Below are positions 1-8,850 of a stretch of DNA of 64,000 nucleotides, piece after piece. The first letter of the stretch is position 1; every line of letters begins with the position of its first letter. The notes under the pieces are model-generated. The model had not been told where the DNA came from. It saw only the letters and a program-made list of their open reading frames with translations, and searched no databases. Position numbers and translations under genes: made by a program. This DNA comes from Streptomyces sp. TRM68416 (GTDB taxonomy: Bacteria; Actinomycetota; Actinomycetes; Streptomycetales; Streptomycetaceae), in assembly GCF_014596915.1 (NCBI RefSeq), contig NZ_JACVWU010000007.1, forward strand, positions 124,001-188,000. Reading direction: 5' to 3'.

Positions 1-13
1 GAAACTCACGCCC

Positions 14-496
14 ATGCCGATCAGAGAAGCAGCGGCCGGCGACTGGCCGCGGATCTGGCCGTTCTGGCACCGCATCGTCGCCGCCGGTGAGACCTACACC
101 TGGGACCCGGACACCTCCGAGGAGGCCGCCCGGGTCCTGTGGATGAACCCCGCCAAACGCGTCTACGTCGTCGAGGACGAGACCGGCGCCCTGGCGGGCA
201 TCGCCTACCTCACCCCCAACTACGGCGGCCCCGCCGCCCGCATCGCCAACGCGGGCTTCATGGTCGACCCCGAGCACGCGGGGCGTGGCGTCGGCCGCGC
301 TCTCGCCGAGCACGTACTGACCGCAGCCAAGGACCTCGGCTACCGCGGCATGGTCTTCAACTCGGTCGTCGAGACCAACCCGGCCGTCAAGCTGTGGCTC
401 TCCCTCGGCTTCACGATCCTCGGCACGGTCCCCGACGCGTTCGAGCATCCGCGGGACGGCCTGGTGGGCCTGCACATCATGCACAAGGCCCTGTGA
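14..496 (+). CDS. GNAT-family N-acetyltransferase
   Basis: A 160-residue single-domain protein of the GNAT fold, which transfers the acetyl group of acetyl-CoA to an amine of a small molecule or protein; the substrate cannot be told from sequence. The acetyl-CoA pyrophosphate loop (motif A) is visible as HAGRGVGRAL at residues 88-97, followed by the helix and the C-terminal strand VFNSVVETNPAVKLWLSLGF, which matches motif B with the usual N-x-x-A-x-x-L-W pattern. Length is normal for the family. It starts 13 bases into the window, so its promoter and any upstream partner are outside. It converges on the amidase with a small hairpin between them. Confidence 0.85.
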   Translation: MPIREAAAGDWPRIWPFWHRIVAAGETYTWDPDTSEEAARVLWMNPAKRVYVVEDETGALAGIAYLTPNYGGPAARIANAGFMVDPEHAGRGVGRALAEHVLTAAKDLGYRGMVFNSVVETNPAVKLWLSLGFTILGTVPDAFEHPRDGLVGLHIMHKAL

Positions 497-498
497 AC

Positions 499-516
499 GC
501 CCCGCCCGACCGGGGC
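499..516. terminator. Short hairpin between convergent genes
   Basis: GCCCCG (499-504) pairs with CGGGGC (511-516) around a 6-base loop, just after the acetyltransferase stop and before the amidase stop on the other strand. No T-run follows on the plus strand. The stem is only 6 bp, so the call is modest. Confidence 0.4.
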
Positions 517-521
517 TGACC

Positions 522-1861
522 TCAGTCCAGCGGTGCCGTCCGCCGCCACGGGCTCAGCCGCTCCAACTGCTCGGCCAACGCCAGCAGATCCGCCTCCGCA
601 CCCGGACGTCCGACCAGTTGTACGGCGCAGGGGGCGCCGGAGGGCAGGGTGCCGAGCGGGACCGACATGGCCGGCCAGCCGGTGAGGTTCCACGGCGGGG
701 TCATGGGGGAGTAGGCGGTGTCGGCGAGCACGTTGCGCAGCCAGCCCCGCTCGTGCCAGGGCCCGGCCTTCGGGGAGCGGCGGGCGAGGGCGGGCATCAG
801 CAGGACGTCGTACTGGGCGAAGAACGGCTCCAGACGGCGCCGCAGCCGCTCGCGGCCGTCTCCGGCCCGCACACGCCGCACGAACCGGCGCCCGAGGGCC
901 GCGTGCACGCGGGTGCGGCGGTGCAGCAGGTGCGGATCCAGGCCACGGGCGTCGACCGACGTGCCGGCCGTCCAGTGGGTGAGGGCGGTGACGCCCAGCG
1001 ACAGCGGGTACGGCGGTTCCGCGCGCCGCACCGGGTGGCCCGCCTTGATCAGCAGCGCGGCGGCCTCCCGTACGGCGGCCGTGTACGGCTTGGTCACGGC
1101 GACGCCCGCGAGGGGGCTGCGCAGCGACACGGCGATCCGGCGCGCGCCGGTGACCGCGCTCTCGGGCGGGGTGTCGGCGATGACCGACAGCAGCAGACGC
1201 ACGTCCTCGACCGTCGTGGCCAGCGGCCCGTTCTCGGACATGCCGAACCAGTCGCCCTCGCCGATGCCCGCGGGCACCACCCCGGTGCCGGGCTTGATCG
1301 TGACCAGCCCGCAGTTGGCGGCCGGGATGCGCAGTGAGCCCATGCCGTCGTTGCCGAGCGCGACCGGCACCATCCCGGCGGCGACCGCGGCCGCGCTGCC
1401 GCCCGACGAGCCGCCCGCCGAGCGCGCGGTGTCCCACGGGTTGCGGGCCGTGCCGTGCACGCCCTCCGTCGTACCGAACACGCACAGCTCCGGCACGTTC
1501 GTCAGACCCACGACCACCGCACCCGCCGCGCGGAGCCGGGCCACGGTCACATGGTCGTCGGCGGCGGGCGTGTCCGGGGTCGCGGCGGAGCCGATCCGCA
1601 GGGACTCGCCGCGCACCGCGAGATTGTCCTTGACGGCCACCGGCACGCCCGCGAGCGGCAGTTCGGCCAGATCGCCGCGCGCGCCCACCTCGTCGGCCTC
1701 CGCGAGCGCCGCCTCGGCCCGGACCGTGCGGAAGGCCCCGATCCGGCCGTCGAGACGTTCGATCCGGTCCAGGTGCTCGCCACCACCTCGCGGGGCGTGG
1801 CCCGCTTCTCCCGTACGGCGGCGGCTATTTCGGCGGCGGTGCGGCCGACCCAGCTGGTCAC
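522..1861 (-). pseudogene. Amidase (amidase-signature family), frameshifted
   Basis: Amidase-signature enzymes hydrolyse amides with a Ser-cisSer-Lys triad. All three sites are readable in the main frame: Lys in VAVKDN, cis-Ser in GGSSGGS and nucleophile Ser in GMGSLRIPA. The N-terminus, however, lies in another frame: GTG at 1861 (preceded by GAAGGAG, 5 bases spacing) gives TSWVGRTAAEIAAAVREK...PREVVA, which is the usual amidase start, and the expected continuation EHLDRIERLDGRIGAF is found one base out of frame. Restoring one C next to position 1778 (plus strand) joins them into about 446 residues, normal for the family. Either a real one-base deletion or a sequencing error. A frame-consistent but implausible Arg-rich extension upstream (to 2048) should not be taken as the N-terminus. 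Confidence 0.75.
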
Positions 1862-1968
1862 GGGGGCTCCTTCGGGGTGCACGGGTACCTACTCGCGAGT
1901 ACGCAGGTAGAACTCTGCCTTCCCGCGGGCCGCGCGTCGAGAGTGCGGCGTGCTGTGGCGGTGCGGTC

Positions 1969-2982
1969 TCAGCGCAGGTGCCGCTCGAAGAACGCGGTCG
2001 TCGCGTCCATCGACTCCGGCCAGCGCGGCCCGAAGGTGTGGCCCTCACCGGCGTACGTGCGCAGCTCCACGTCCTTCCCGGCCGCCTCGAACGCGGCGAC
2101 CGTGTGCCGCGTCCAGGCGAGCGGGCAGGTGTCGTCCGCGGTGCCGTGGTGGATCAGCAGCGGCTCCGTCACCCGGTCCACGAACGTCAGCGGCGAGACG
2201 TTCCGCCAGAACTCCGGGTTCTCCTCGGGCGTGCCGTGCCGCGCGTCGATCTCGGCGGCGATCGGGTCGCCCCGGCCCCGTTGGAAGTGGTCGATGTTCT
2301 CCTCGGGGCGCGCGCTGACCGGCGCGAAGGCCACGGCGGCGTCGAACAGGCCAGGGGCCACCACCAGCGTGTTGTAGACGACACCGCCGCCCATCGACCG
2401 GCCCAGCAGCCCGAGCCGTTCGCCGTCGATCTCCGGGCGGCCGGAGGAGCGCAGGGCCAGGGCCGCCCCGATGACGTCCTCGGTGTACCCGAGACGGAGG
2501 TTCACGTCGTTGTCGGGGTCCTTGTCCGAGCGTGCGTGGTTGCGGTAGTCGGTGTGCAGCACGACGTAGCCCTCGCGCGCGAGCCGGTCCTGTTCCCGGG
2601 CGAGTCCGCGCCCGGTGGTGTAGACGGCCGGGTCGATGTAGCCGTGCGCGAGCACCAGCGCCGGGAACGGTCCCTCCCCCTCGGGGATGTTCATCAGGCC
2701 CGAGATCGTCAGACCGTCGCTCTCGTAGGTGACGGCGTACGAGGTGTAGGCGTTCGTGCGGGCGAGGACGGTGCCGAGGCGCAGGCCGGAGCCGTGGTGC
2801 TCACGCCGGATGTGGGCCGGGAGCGACACCGGGTCGACGGGGGACGAGGACTTCGTCGTGGGTGAACCGCTGGTCGGAGGCGTCCGGCTCTCGCGCGCGC
2901 CCTCCTTTTCGCCCCCGGTGCAGCCGCCCGCGAGGAGCAGCGTCACTCCGGCGGCGACACAGGCCAGTTTCCGCAGCCGCAT
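1969..2982 (-). CDS. Secreted lipoprotein alpha/beta hydrolase (prolyl-oligopeptidase-like)
   Basis: 337-residue predicted lipoprotein with a serine hydrolase domain. The N-terminus has a short positive stretch, a hydrophobic run and the lipobox LLLAGGC, then a Ser/Pro/Thr-rich linker; the ATG at 2982 was chosen because it begins exactly at this signal. The hydrolase shows an oxyanion region (VLAHGYIDPAVY), nucleophile elbow GRSMGGG, acid Asp in the HHGTADDTCP segment and His in GEGHTF, the arrangement of acyl-peptidase/dienelactone-hydrolase-like enzymes. It is probably anchored outside the membrane and cleaves an ester or peptide; the substrate is unknown. It is transcribed away from the LacI gene after a 253-base gap that has no clear gene. 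Confidence 0.82.
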   Translation of the reverse strand: MRLRKLACVAAGVTLLLAGGCTGGEKEGARESRTPPTSGSPTTKSSSPVDPVSLPAHIRREHHGSGLRLGTVLARTNAYTSYAVTYESDGLTISGLMNIPEGEGPFPALVLAHGYIDPAVYTTGRGLAREQDRLAREGYVVLHTDYRNHARSDKDPDNDVNLRLGYTEDVIGAALALRSSGRPEIDGERLGLLGRSMGGGVVYNTLVVAPGLFDAAVAFAPVSARPEENIDHFQRGRGDPIAAEIDARHGTPEENPEFWRNVSPLTFVDRVTEPLLIHHGTADDTCPLAWTRHTVAAFEAAGKDVELRTYAGEGHTFGPRWPESMDATTAFFERHLR

Positions 2983-3235
2983 GGAGCCATTGTCACCCGG
3001 CGGGCGTTCTCGGGGAGGACCCCCTCCCCGGTTCGTGCCTTGGGGAGCGGGCGCTCTCGGGGATACCTGTGCCGCCCCCTGTTGTCCGACCGCCACCACA
3101 CGGGCCGTGGACCCGGGCACCCGGCACCGGCGGCAGTGCGCGAGTCCTTGGGCCGGGGCTGTGCAACCGCCCCCGCCGTCCGACGTACGGCACGCGCTGG
3201 GCTCCGGTCTCGGCGCCCCCCGGCCGTGCCCCGGG

Positions 3236-4282
3236 TCACGCCTCCCGCGCCACCCCCGTGCTGTCCCGCTCGATCAGCCGCGGTACCGGTACCCGTACCG
3301 TGCGGGCCGGGCCGCCGTCCAGCAGCGCGGTCAGCTCCCGGGCCGCCGTGCGGCCGAACTCCACGCTGTCCCGGGACAGGGCGGAGAGCCAGGGCTTGAC
3401 CATGCGGCACAGGGCCGAGTCCTCCCAGGCCACGACGGAGACCTGGGCCGGGACCGAGAAGCCGAGGTCGGTCGCGGTGGCCAGGCCGGCCAGGGCCATC
3501 ACGTCGTTGTCGTAGATCAGGGCGGTCGGCGGGACGGAGGCGCCGAGGACGCGGCGGGTGACGGCGGCGCCCGCCGCGTCGGAGTAGTCGGTGGTGACCG
3601 ACTGCACCTCGTGCAGGCCGCGCCGTCCGGCCTCGGCGGCCAGGGTGCGGATGCGGCGCTCGGTGTGCGCGAGGCCGGGGAGGCCCGCGATGTGCACGAT
3701 CCGCCGGTGGCCGAGGGCGTAGAGCCCGTCCACGACGGCGGCCATCGCGCCGGCGTCGTCCGCCCAGACCGTCGAGAGGCCGGGGTGGCGTTCGTCGGGG
3801 GCGCCGCCGATCACCACGGCAGGCAGGCCGAGTTCGTCGAGGAGGTCGGGCCGCGGGTCGGCGGTGCGCGGGTCGACCACCAGCACGCCGTCCACCCGGT
3901 GCTCGGCCCACCACCGCCGGTAGACCGCGCATTCGTCGGCGATGTCCTCCACCACCTGGAAGAGGAGCCCGAGATGGCGCTCCGCCAGCACCTCCTGGAT
4001 GCCCGAGACGAGTTGGAGGAAGAAGGAGTCCACGCCCAGGGTGTCCGCGGGGCGCGCCAGCACGAAACCGACCGTGGCCGCACCCTCGCCGGACAGCGCG
4101 CGGGCCGCCGTACTGGGCCGCCAGCCCAGCTCCTCGGCGACCCGGCGCACGCGTTCCCTGGTGTCCTCCGAGACCCCGGGCCGGCCGTTGAGCGCGAACG
4201 ACACGGCGCTCTGGGACACCCCGGCGTGCCGCGCGATGTCCTTCATCGTCGGCCGTCGGGCCGGCGACCGCTTGCCTGACAA
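3236..4282 (-). CDS. LacI-family transcriptional regulator of the N-glycan locus
   Basis: Repressor of the LacI/GalR type: an N-terminal helix-turn-helix (MKDIARHAGVSQSAVSFALN, followed by the hinge helix near GWRPSTAARALSG) and a periplasmic-binding-protein-like effector domain of about 270 residues. TTG at 4282 is my choice of start because GGGGAAAG lies 5 bases upstream and the resulting SGKRSPARRPT leader is typical; an ATG at 4246 starts exactly at the HTH and an ATG at 4318 is also possible. Transcribed divergently from the sugar-transport/glycosidase operon with AT-rich inverted repeats in between, so it most likely represses that operon and itself, released by an oligosaccharide or mannose derivative. 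Confidence 0.88.
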   Translation of the reverse strand: MSGKRSPARRPTMKDIARHAGVSQSAVSFALNGRPGVSEDTRERVRRVAEELGWRPSTAARALSGEGAATVGFVLARPADTLGVDSFFLQLVSGIQEVLAERHLGLLFQVVEDIADECAVYRRWWAEHRVDGVLVVDPRTADPRPDLLDELGLPAVVIGGAPDERHPGLSTVWADDAGAMAAVVDGLYALGHRRIVHIAGLPGLAHTERRIRTLAAEAGRRGLHEVQSVTTDYSDAAGAAVTRRVLGASVPPTALIYDNDVMALAGLATATDLGFSVPAQVSVVAWEDSALCRMVKPWLSALSRDSVEFGRTAARELTALLDGGPARTVRVPVPRLIERDSTGVAREA

Positions 4283-4343
4283 GGTGCTTTCCCCATTCCC
4301 GTGCGGCACGCGAGGCATTCCCGCGAAGCTTTCTCGCCAGTGT

Positions 4344-4400
4344 GCACTAATGCGGTTCAGCTGCCCAGGCCTAAAGCGCATTAGTGCTAAACGAATTAGC
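4344..4400. promoter_or_regulatory. Candidate LacI operator cluster in divergent promoter
   Basis: GCACTAATGCG (4344-4354) and its exact reverse complement CGCATTAGTGC (4377-4387) are separated by 22 bases, and GCTAA (4386-4390) with TTAGC (4396-4400) forms a second inverted repeat. The stretch is much richer in A+T than its surroundings and sits between the LacI gene and the transporter operon. The repeat geometry and location suggest repressor binding sites overlapping both promoters; binding is inferred. Confidence 0.65.
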
Positions 4401-4488
4401 TGCGTGAAAGTCATTGACGGGCCCGTGCGGCGGCGTGCAAGGTCGGCCTCGTTGCCCGATCCCCGCCGCCAAAGGAGGCCGGTTCACG

Positions 4489-5778
4489 GTGCCCGTTTCC
4501 CGCAGAACCCTCGCTGCCGCCCTCGCCGTCTGCGCCCTGCTGCCGCTGAGCGCGTGCGGCTCCGACGACGCCGGCGGCCCGTCCGACGCCTCCGGCAAGG
4601 TCGAAGGCGACATCACCTTCCAGACCTGGAACCTGAGAGCGAACTTCAAGCCGTACTTCGAGGACGTGATCGCCGACTTCGAGAAGAAGTACCCCGGCAC
4701 GCACGTGAAGTGGGTGGACCAGCCCGCCGAGGGCTACGCCGACAAGATCAGCGCCGACGCCGCCGGCGGCACCCTGCCCGACGTCGTCAACGTCTCCCCG
4801 GACCTCGTCGCCCCGCTGGCCAAGGCCGGACTCGCCCTCGACCTCGACAAGGCCGCCGGCCAGTACGAGAAGGAGTACCTGGACGGCGCCTGGGCCAGCC
4901 ACCGGATACCGGGCATGACCGGCACGTACGCCTTCCCCTGGTACCTCAACACCGGCCCGCTCTTCTACAACAAGTCCCTGTTCACGGAGGCCGGACTCGA
5001 CCCCGAGCAGCCGCCGAAGACCTACGAGGACGTGTTCTCCGCCGCCCTGACGATGGCCGAGAAGACCGACGGCAAGGTCGCCACGCTCGCCAACGTGCCC
5101 ACCATCGAGGACTTCGGCCGCTACGGCGTCGAGCTGATGAACAAGGAGGGCACCGCCTTCACCTTCAACGACCCCAAGGGCGTCGAACTCCTCGCCAAGT
5201 ACAAGGAGTTGTACGACGCCAAGGCCCTCGACCCGCAGGCGCTGACCGCCACGCCGGAGTCGTCCGGCAAGAAGTTCCTCACCGGCGCCGTCGCCATGAA
5301 CCCCGGCAGCGCCCTGGACCTCGGCAACTTCAAGAAGCAGGCGCCGAGCCTGTACAGGAACATCGGCATCACCGACCAGATCACCAGCACCGGCCACGTC
5401 AACATGTACGTGATGGGCGTGATGGTGAACGCGCAGACCAAGCGCACACCGGCCGCGGTCGCCTTCGCGCACTTCGTCACCGACGCCACCCGTCAGATGG
5501 AGTTCGCCCAGCAGGTCGCCATCTTCCCCAGCACCGCCGGCTCCCTCGACGACCCGTACTTCACCAAGGAGGACGGCACCGACGAGACGCGGGTCCGGGT
5601 GGCCGCCGCCAAGTCGCTGAAGACCGCGGTCAATTACACGCCGGTGCTGTTCAGCGAGCAGATGAAGACCGCGCTGCGCAACGAGGTCGCCAAGGCGCTG
5701 CAGGGCAAGGAGAGCCCGCAGGAAGCTCTTGACAACGCTGTCAAGGCCTGCAACACGCTGCTCCGGCAGCAGGGCTAG
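4489..5778 (+). CDS. Sugar ABC transporter substrate-binding lipoprotein
   Basis: 429-residue extracellular solute-binding protein (family 1). GTG at 4489 is supported by AAAGGAGG at 4471-4478 and by giving a clean lipoprotein signal (RRTLAAALAVCALLPLSAC). After the lipobox the protein has the usual two-lobe fold markers such as ITFQTWN near the start and NTGPLFYNKSLF in the middle. Members capture oligosaccharides outside the membrane for import. First gene of an operon with two permeases and three glycosidases; given the GH85 and GH38 partners, a mannose-rich oligosaccharide released from N-glycans is the likely ligand (inference). No ATPase gene is present in the operon. Confidence 0.9.
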   Translation: MPVSRRTLAAALAVCALLPLSACGSDDAGGPSDASGKVEGDITFQTWNLRANFKPYFEDVIADFEKKYPGTHVKWVDQPAEGYADKISADAAGGTLPDVVNVSPDLVAPLAKAGLALDLDKAAGQYEKEYLDGAWASHRIPGMTGTYAFPWYLNTGPLFYNKSLFTEAGLDPEQPPKTYEDVFSAALTMAEKTDGKVATLANVPTIEDFGRYGVELMNKEGTAFTFNDPKGVELLAKYKELYDAKALDPQALTATPESSGKKFLTGAVAMNPGSALDLGNFKKQAPSLYRNIGITDQITSTGHVNMYVMGVMVNAQTKRTPAAVAFAHFVTDATRQMEFAQQVAIFPSTAGSLDDPYFTKEDGTDETRVRVAAAKSLKTAVNYTPVLFSEQMKTALRNEVAKALQGKESPQEALDNAVKACNTLLRQQG

Positions 5779-5780
5779 CC

Positions 5781-6671
5781 GTGCCGGCCACCGTGTCCCG
5801 GGTGCGGCGCCAACTGCCGGTCAGCCCCTGGCTGTTCGCCGCCCCCGGCCTGCTGATCATCGGCGCGTTCATCCTCTACCCCTTCCTCTCCACCCTGGTG
5901 AACGCCTTCACCGACCGGCGCACCCTGGTGCCCGGCGAGTTCGTCGGCCTCGCCAACTTCCGTGAACTGCTGCACGACGACATGTTCTGGATCGGCCTGC
6001 GCAACAGCACGCTCTACGTCCTCGGCGTCGTCCCCGCGCTGGTGGTCCTGCCGCTGCTGCTCGCCCTGCTGGTGCAGAAGAACATCCCCGGCATCGCCTT
6101 CTTCCGGTCCGCCTTCTACACGCCGGTCGTCGCCTCGATCGTCGTGGTCGGCCTGATCTGGGTGTGGCTGCTCGACGAACGCGGCCTGGTGAACGCGCTG
6201 CTGGAGACCGTCGGCATCGGCCGGGTCGGCTTCCTCAGCGACCAGTGGCTGCTCCTGCTGAGCGCCATGACGGTCACCGTCTGGAAGGGCCTCGGCTACT
6301 ACATGATCATCTATCTGGCGGCGCTGGCGAACGTACCGCGCGAACTCCACGAGGCCGCCGCCGTCGACGGCGCGGGCCCGGTGCGCCGCTTCCTCACCGT
6401 CACCGTGCCCGCCGTCCGCTCCACCATGGTCCTGGTCGGCGCCCTGTCCTCGGTCGCCGCCTTCAAGGTGTTCTCCGAGGTGTACCTGATGGCGGGCCCG
6501 GACGGCGGACCGGCAGGCGAGGACACCACCCTCGTCATGCTCGTCCAGCGCACCGGCACCGGCCTGACCGGCCGCGTCGGCTACGCCTCCGCCATCTCCG
6601 TGGTCGTCTTCGTCGTCACCGTCGCCCTGATGCTGCTCGTGCTGCGCGCCGACCGGAGGGACGAGTCATGA
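5781..6671 (+). CDS. Sugar ABC transporter permease 1
   Basis: 296-residue inner-membrane permease of the MalF/UgpA type. Hydrophobic segments begin at WLFAAPGLLIIGAFILYPFL and the cytoplasmic EAA loop, which docks the ATPase, reads EAAAVDGAGPVRRFL around residue 190. GTG start at 5781, two bases after the binding-protein stop. Its stop overlaps the next permease start (ATGA at 6668-6671), so the two subunits are probably translated together. Role: half of the membrane channel for the oligosaccharide captured by the preceding lipoprotein. Confidence 0.9.
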   Translation: MPATVSRVRRQLPVSPWLFAAPGLLIIGAFILYPFLSTLVNAFTDRRTLVPGEFVGLANFRELLHDDMFWIGLRNSTLYVLGVVPALVVLPLLLALLVQKNIPGIAFFRSAFYTPVVASIVVVGLIWVWLLDERGLVNALLETVGIGRVGFLSDQWLLLLSAMTVTVWKGLGYYMIIYLAALANVPRELHEAAAVDGAGPVRRFLTVTVPAVRSTMVLVGALSSVAAFKVFSEVYLMAGPDGGPAGEDTTLVMLVQRTGTGLTGRVGYASAISVVVFVVTVALMLLVLRADRRDES

Positions 6672-7564
6672 GCGTGCTGGAGAAGGCGCCGCCCGCGCCC
6701 GTCGCCAGTGAACCGCGCGTCACCGACGAGCACGGCCGCCGCGTACGCGTCTGGGAACTGGCCCTGCGCTACACCCTGCTGCTCGCCGTACTCGCCCTCA
6801 CCGTCGGCCCGTTCCTGTGGCAGCTGTCGACCTCGCTCAAGGGGCCCACCGAGGACATCTACAGCTCCCCGCCCACGTTCCTGCCCGCCGACCCCACCCT
6901 GCACAACTACGAGCGGGTCGCCGAGACCATCCCGGTCTGGAACTACGCCCTGAACTCCCTGAAGGTCGCCACCGCCAACGTCGTGACCAACTGCGTCGGT
7001 TCGGCCCTCGCGGGCTACGCCCTGGCCCGCCTGCGCTACCGGGGCCGCCGCGCCGCCACCCTCGCCTTCATCCTGGCGATGCTCGTACCGGTGGAGGGCA
7101 TCATCATCGCCCAGTTCACCACCATGCGGGACCTCGGCCTCAACAACACCCTGATCGGCGTGGTCCTGCCCGGCTGCATCGGCGCCATGAACGTCCTGCT
7201 GATGCGCAACGCCTTCCTCAACCTGCCGTACGAGATCGAGGAGGCGGCCTACGTCGACGGCGCCAACGTGTGGCAGCGGTTCCTGCGCATCGCCGTGCCC
7301 TCGGTCAAGGGCACCCTCGCCGTCGTAGCGATCTTCGCCTTCATGGGCGCCTGGGACGACTTCCTGTGGCCCCTCATCGTGCTCAGCGACCCGGACAAGT
7401 TCACCCTGACCATCGGCCTCAACTACCTGCACGGCACCTTCGCCAACGACGAACGGCTCGTCGCCGCCGGCACCGTCATCGCCGTGGCACCGCTCATCGC
7501 CCTCTTCGCCTGCCTCCAGCGGTACTTCTTCCGCGGTGTCGGCGAGGGAGCGGTCAAGGGCTGA
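6668..7564 (+). CDS. Sugar ABC transporter permease 2
   Basis: 298-residue permease of the MalG/UgpE type. After a soluble N-terminus of about 35 residues the first membrane segment is LRYTLLLAVLALTVGPFLW; the EAA loop is EEAAYVDGANVWQRFLRIAVP. It starts at 6668 within the stop codon of permease 1, which gives stoichiometric coupling. Forms the heterodimeric channel with permease 1. Neither permease is followed by an ATP-binding subunit; in Streptomyces such carbohydrate importers are known to borrow the shared ATPase MsiK encoded elsewhere. Confidence 0.9.
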   Translation: MSVLEKAPPAPVASEPRVTDEHGRRVRVWELALRYTLLLAVLALTVGPFLWQLSTSLKGPTEDIYSSPPTFLPADPTLHNYERVAETIPVWNYALNSLKVATANVVTNCVGSALAGYALARLRYRGRRAATLAFILAMLVPVEGIIIAQFTTMRDLGLNNTLIGVVLPGCIGAMNVLLMRNAFLNLPYEIEEAAYVDGANVWQRFLRIAVPSVKGTLAVVAIFAFMGAWDDFLWPLIVLSDPDKFTLTIGLNYLHGTFANDERLVAAGTVIAVAPLIALFACLQRYFFRGVGEGAVKG

Positions 7565-7593
7565 ACCCCCCCCACCTAGTTCAAGGACACCGC

Positions 7594-8850
7594 ATGCCTG
7601 CTGCCGTGCGCTTCGGCGTCAACTACACCCCCAGCGTGGGGTGGTTCCACCACTGGCTCGACTTCGACCTGGACTCCGTCCGCGCCGACCTCGACTCCGT
7701 CGCCGCGCTGGGCCTGGACCACATCCGGGTCTTCCCGCTGTGGCCGTACTTCCAGCCCAACCGTGCGCTGATCCGCGAGCGGGCCGTCGCGGACCTCGTG
7801 CGGCTCGCCGACGCCGCCGCCGAACGCGGGCTCGACGTCAACGTCGACGGACTGCAAGGCCACTTGAGCAGCTTCGACTTCCTCCCGGCCTGGACCCGCA
7901 CCTGGCACCGGCGCAACCTCTTCACCGACCCCGACGTCCTCGACGGCCAGGCCGCCTACCTGCGCACGCTCGCCGCGGCCCTCGCCGACCGGCCCAACTT
8001 CATCGGCATGACGCTCGGCAACGAGGTCAACCAGTTCTCGGCCGGCCCGCACCCCGATCCCGACCGGGCGACCAGCACCCAGATCGACGCCTGGCTGCGG
8101 CGCATGCTCGCCGCTTGCGAGGAGGGCGCCCCCGGCCGACTGCACCTGCACGCCGAGTACGACGCCACCTGGTACCAGGACGACCAGCCCTTCACCCCGG
8201 CCCAGGCCGCCAGCCACGGCGCCCTGACGGCCGTGCACTCCTGGGTCTTCAACGGCACCGCCCAGCGCCACGGCCGTACCGCCGTGCCGACCGAGCACCA
8301 CGCCGCCTATCTGATCGAGCTGAGCAAGGCCTGGGCCGACGAGCCGCACCGGCCGGTCTGGCTCCAGGAGGTCGGCGCGCCCGCCCCCCTCGTCCCGGCC
8401 GAGCACGCCGCCGCCTTCACCGAGGCGACCGTGGCCAACGCACTGGACTGCCCCGACCTGTGGGGCATCACCTGGTGGTGCTCCCACGACGTCTCCCGGC
8501 AGCTGGCCGACTTCCCGGAACTGGAGTACGGGCTGGGGCTGTTGACCAGCGACCGACGGCCCAAGGACACGGCCCTCGCGCTCGCGCGCGCGGCGAGTAC
8601 GACGCACCCCGCCCCGGCCCCGCGCACCACCGCGCTCGTGGTCCCCGCCCATCCGTCGCGGCGCTCGCTGTGCGCTCCGGGCGGCCCCGTCTTCGACGCG
8701 TTCTTCCGGCTGGTCGCCGACGGCGCCCGCCCCACCACGGTCCTCGACACCCGCGCCGACGACCCCGCCCACCTCGCCGCCCGCGGCATCACCGAGGTCG
8801 TCACCCCCGACCAGGTACTCCCCGTCCCGCAAGGAGGCACCCGCTCGTGA
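7594..8850 (+). CDS. Cytoplasmic GH5-like glycoside hydrolase, likely core beta-mannosidase
   Basis: 418-residue clan-A (TIM-barrel) glycosidase without a signal peptide, so it acts on imported sugar. Acid/base Glu144 lies in TLGNEVNQF and nucleophile Glu259 in WLQEVGAP, the strand-4/strand-7 arrangement of GH5-type retaining enzymes. The sequence start GVNYTPSVGWFHHWLDFD resembles what I remember of subfamily GH5_18, whose Bifidobacterium member removes the beta-mannose from Man-beta-1,4-GlcNAc left after N-glycan trimming; that assignment is inference from context. ATG at 7594 follows AAGGACACCGC. Its stop overlaps the GH85 start (GTGA). The C-terminal 90 residues after about 330 look like a small accessory domain. 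Confidence 0.8.
   Translation: MPAAVRFGVNYTPSVGWFHHWLDFDLDSVRADLDSVAALGLDHIRVFPLWPYFQPNRALIRERAVADLVRLADAAAERGLDVNVDGLQGHLSSFDFLPAWTRTWHRRNLFTDPDVLDGQAAYLRTLAAALADRPNFIGMTLGNEVNQFSAGPHPDPDRATSTQIDAWLRRMLAACEEGAPGRLHLHAEYDATWYQDDQPFTPAQAASHGALTAVHSWVFNGTAQRHGRTAVPTEHHAAYLIELSKAWADEPHRPVWLQEVGAPAPLVPAEHAAAFTEATVANALDCPDLWGITWWCSHDVSRQLADFPELEYGLGLLTSDRRPKDTALALARAASTTHPAPAPRTTALVVPAHPSRRSLCAPGGPVFDAFFRLVADGARPTTVLDTRADDPAHLAARGITEVVTPDQVLPVPQGGTRS

Noticed and set aside
1882..2048. Arg-rich N-terminal extension of the amidase frame
   Set aside because: The extension exists only because the frame is open; the true start is in another frame at 1861 with a good ribosome site.
2999..3067. Direct repeat CGGGCGYTCTCGGGGA (two copies)
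   Set aside because: Short, in GC-rich non-coding sequence; too weak to claim as an operator.
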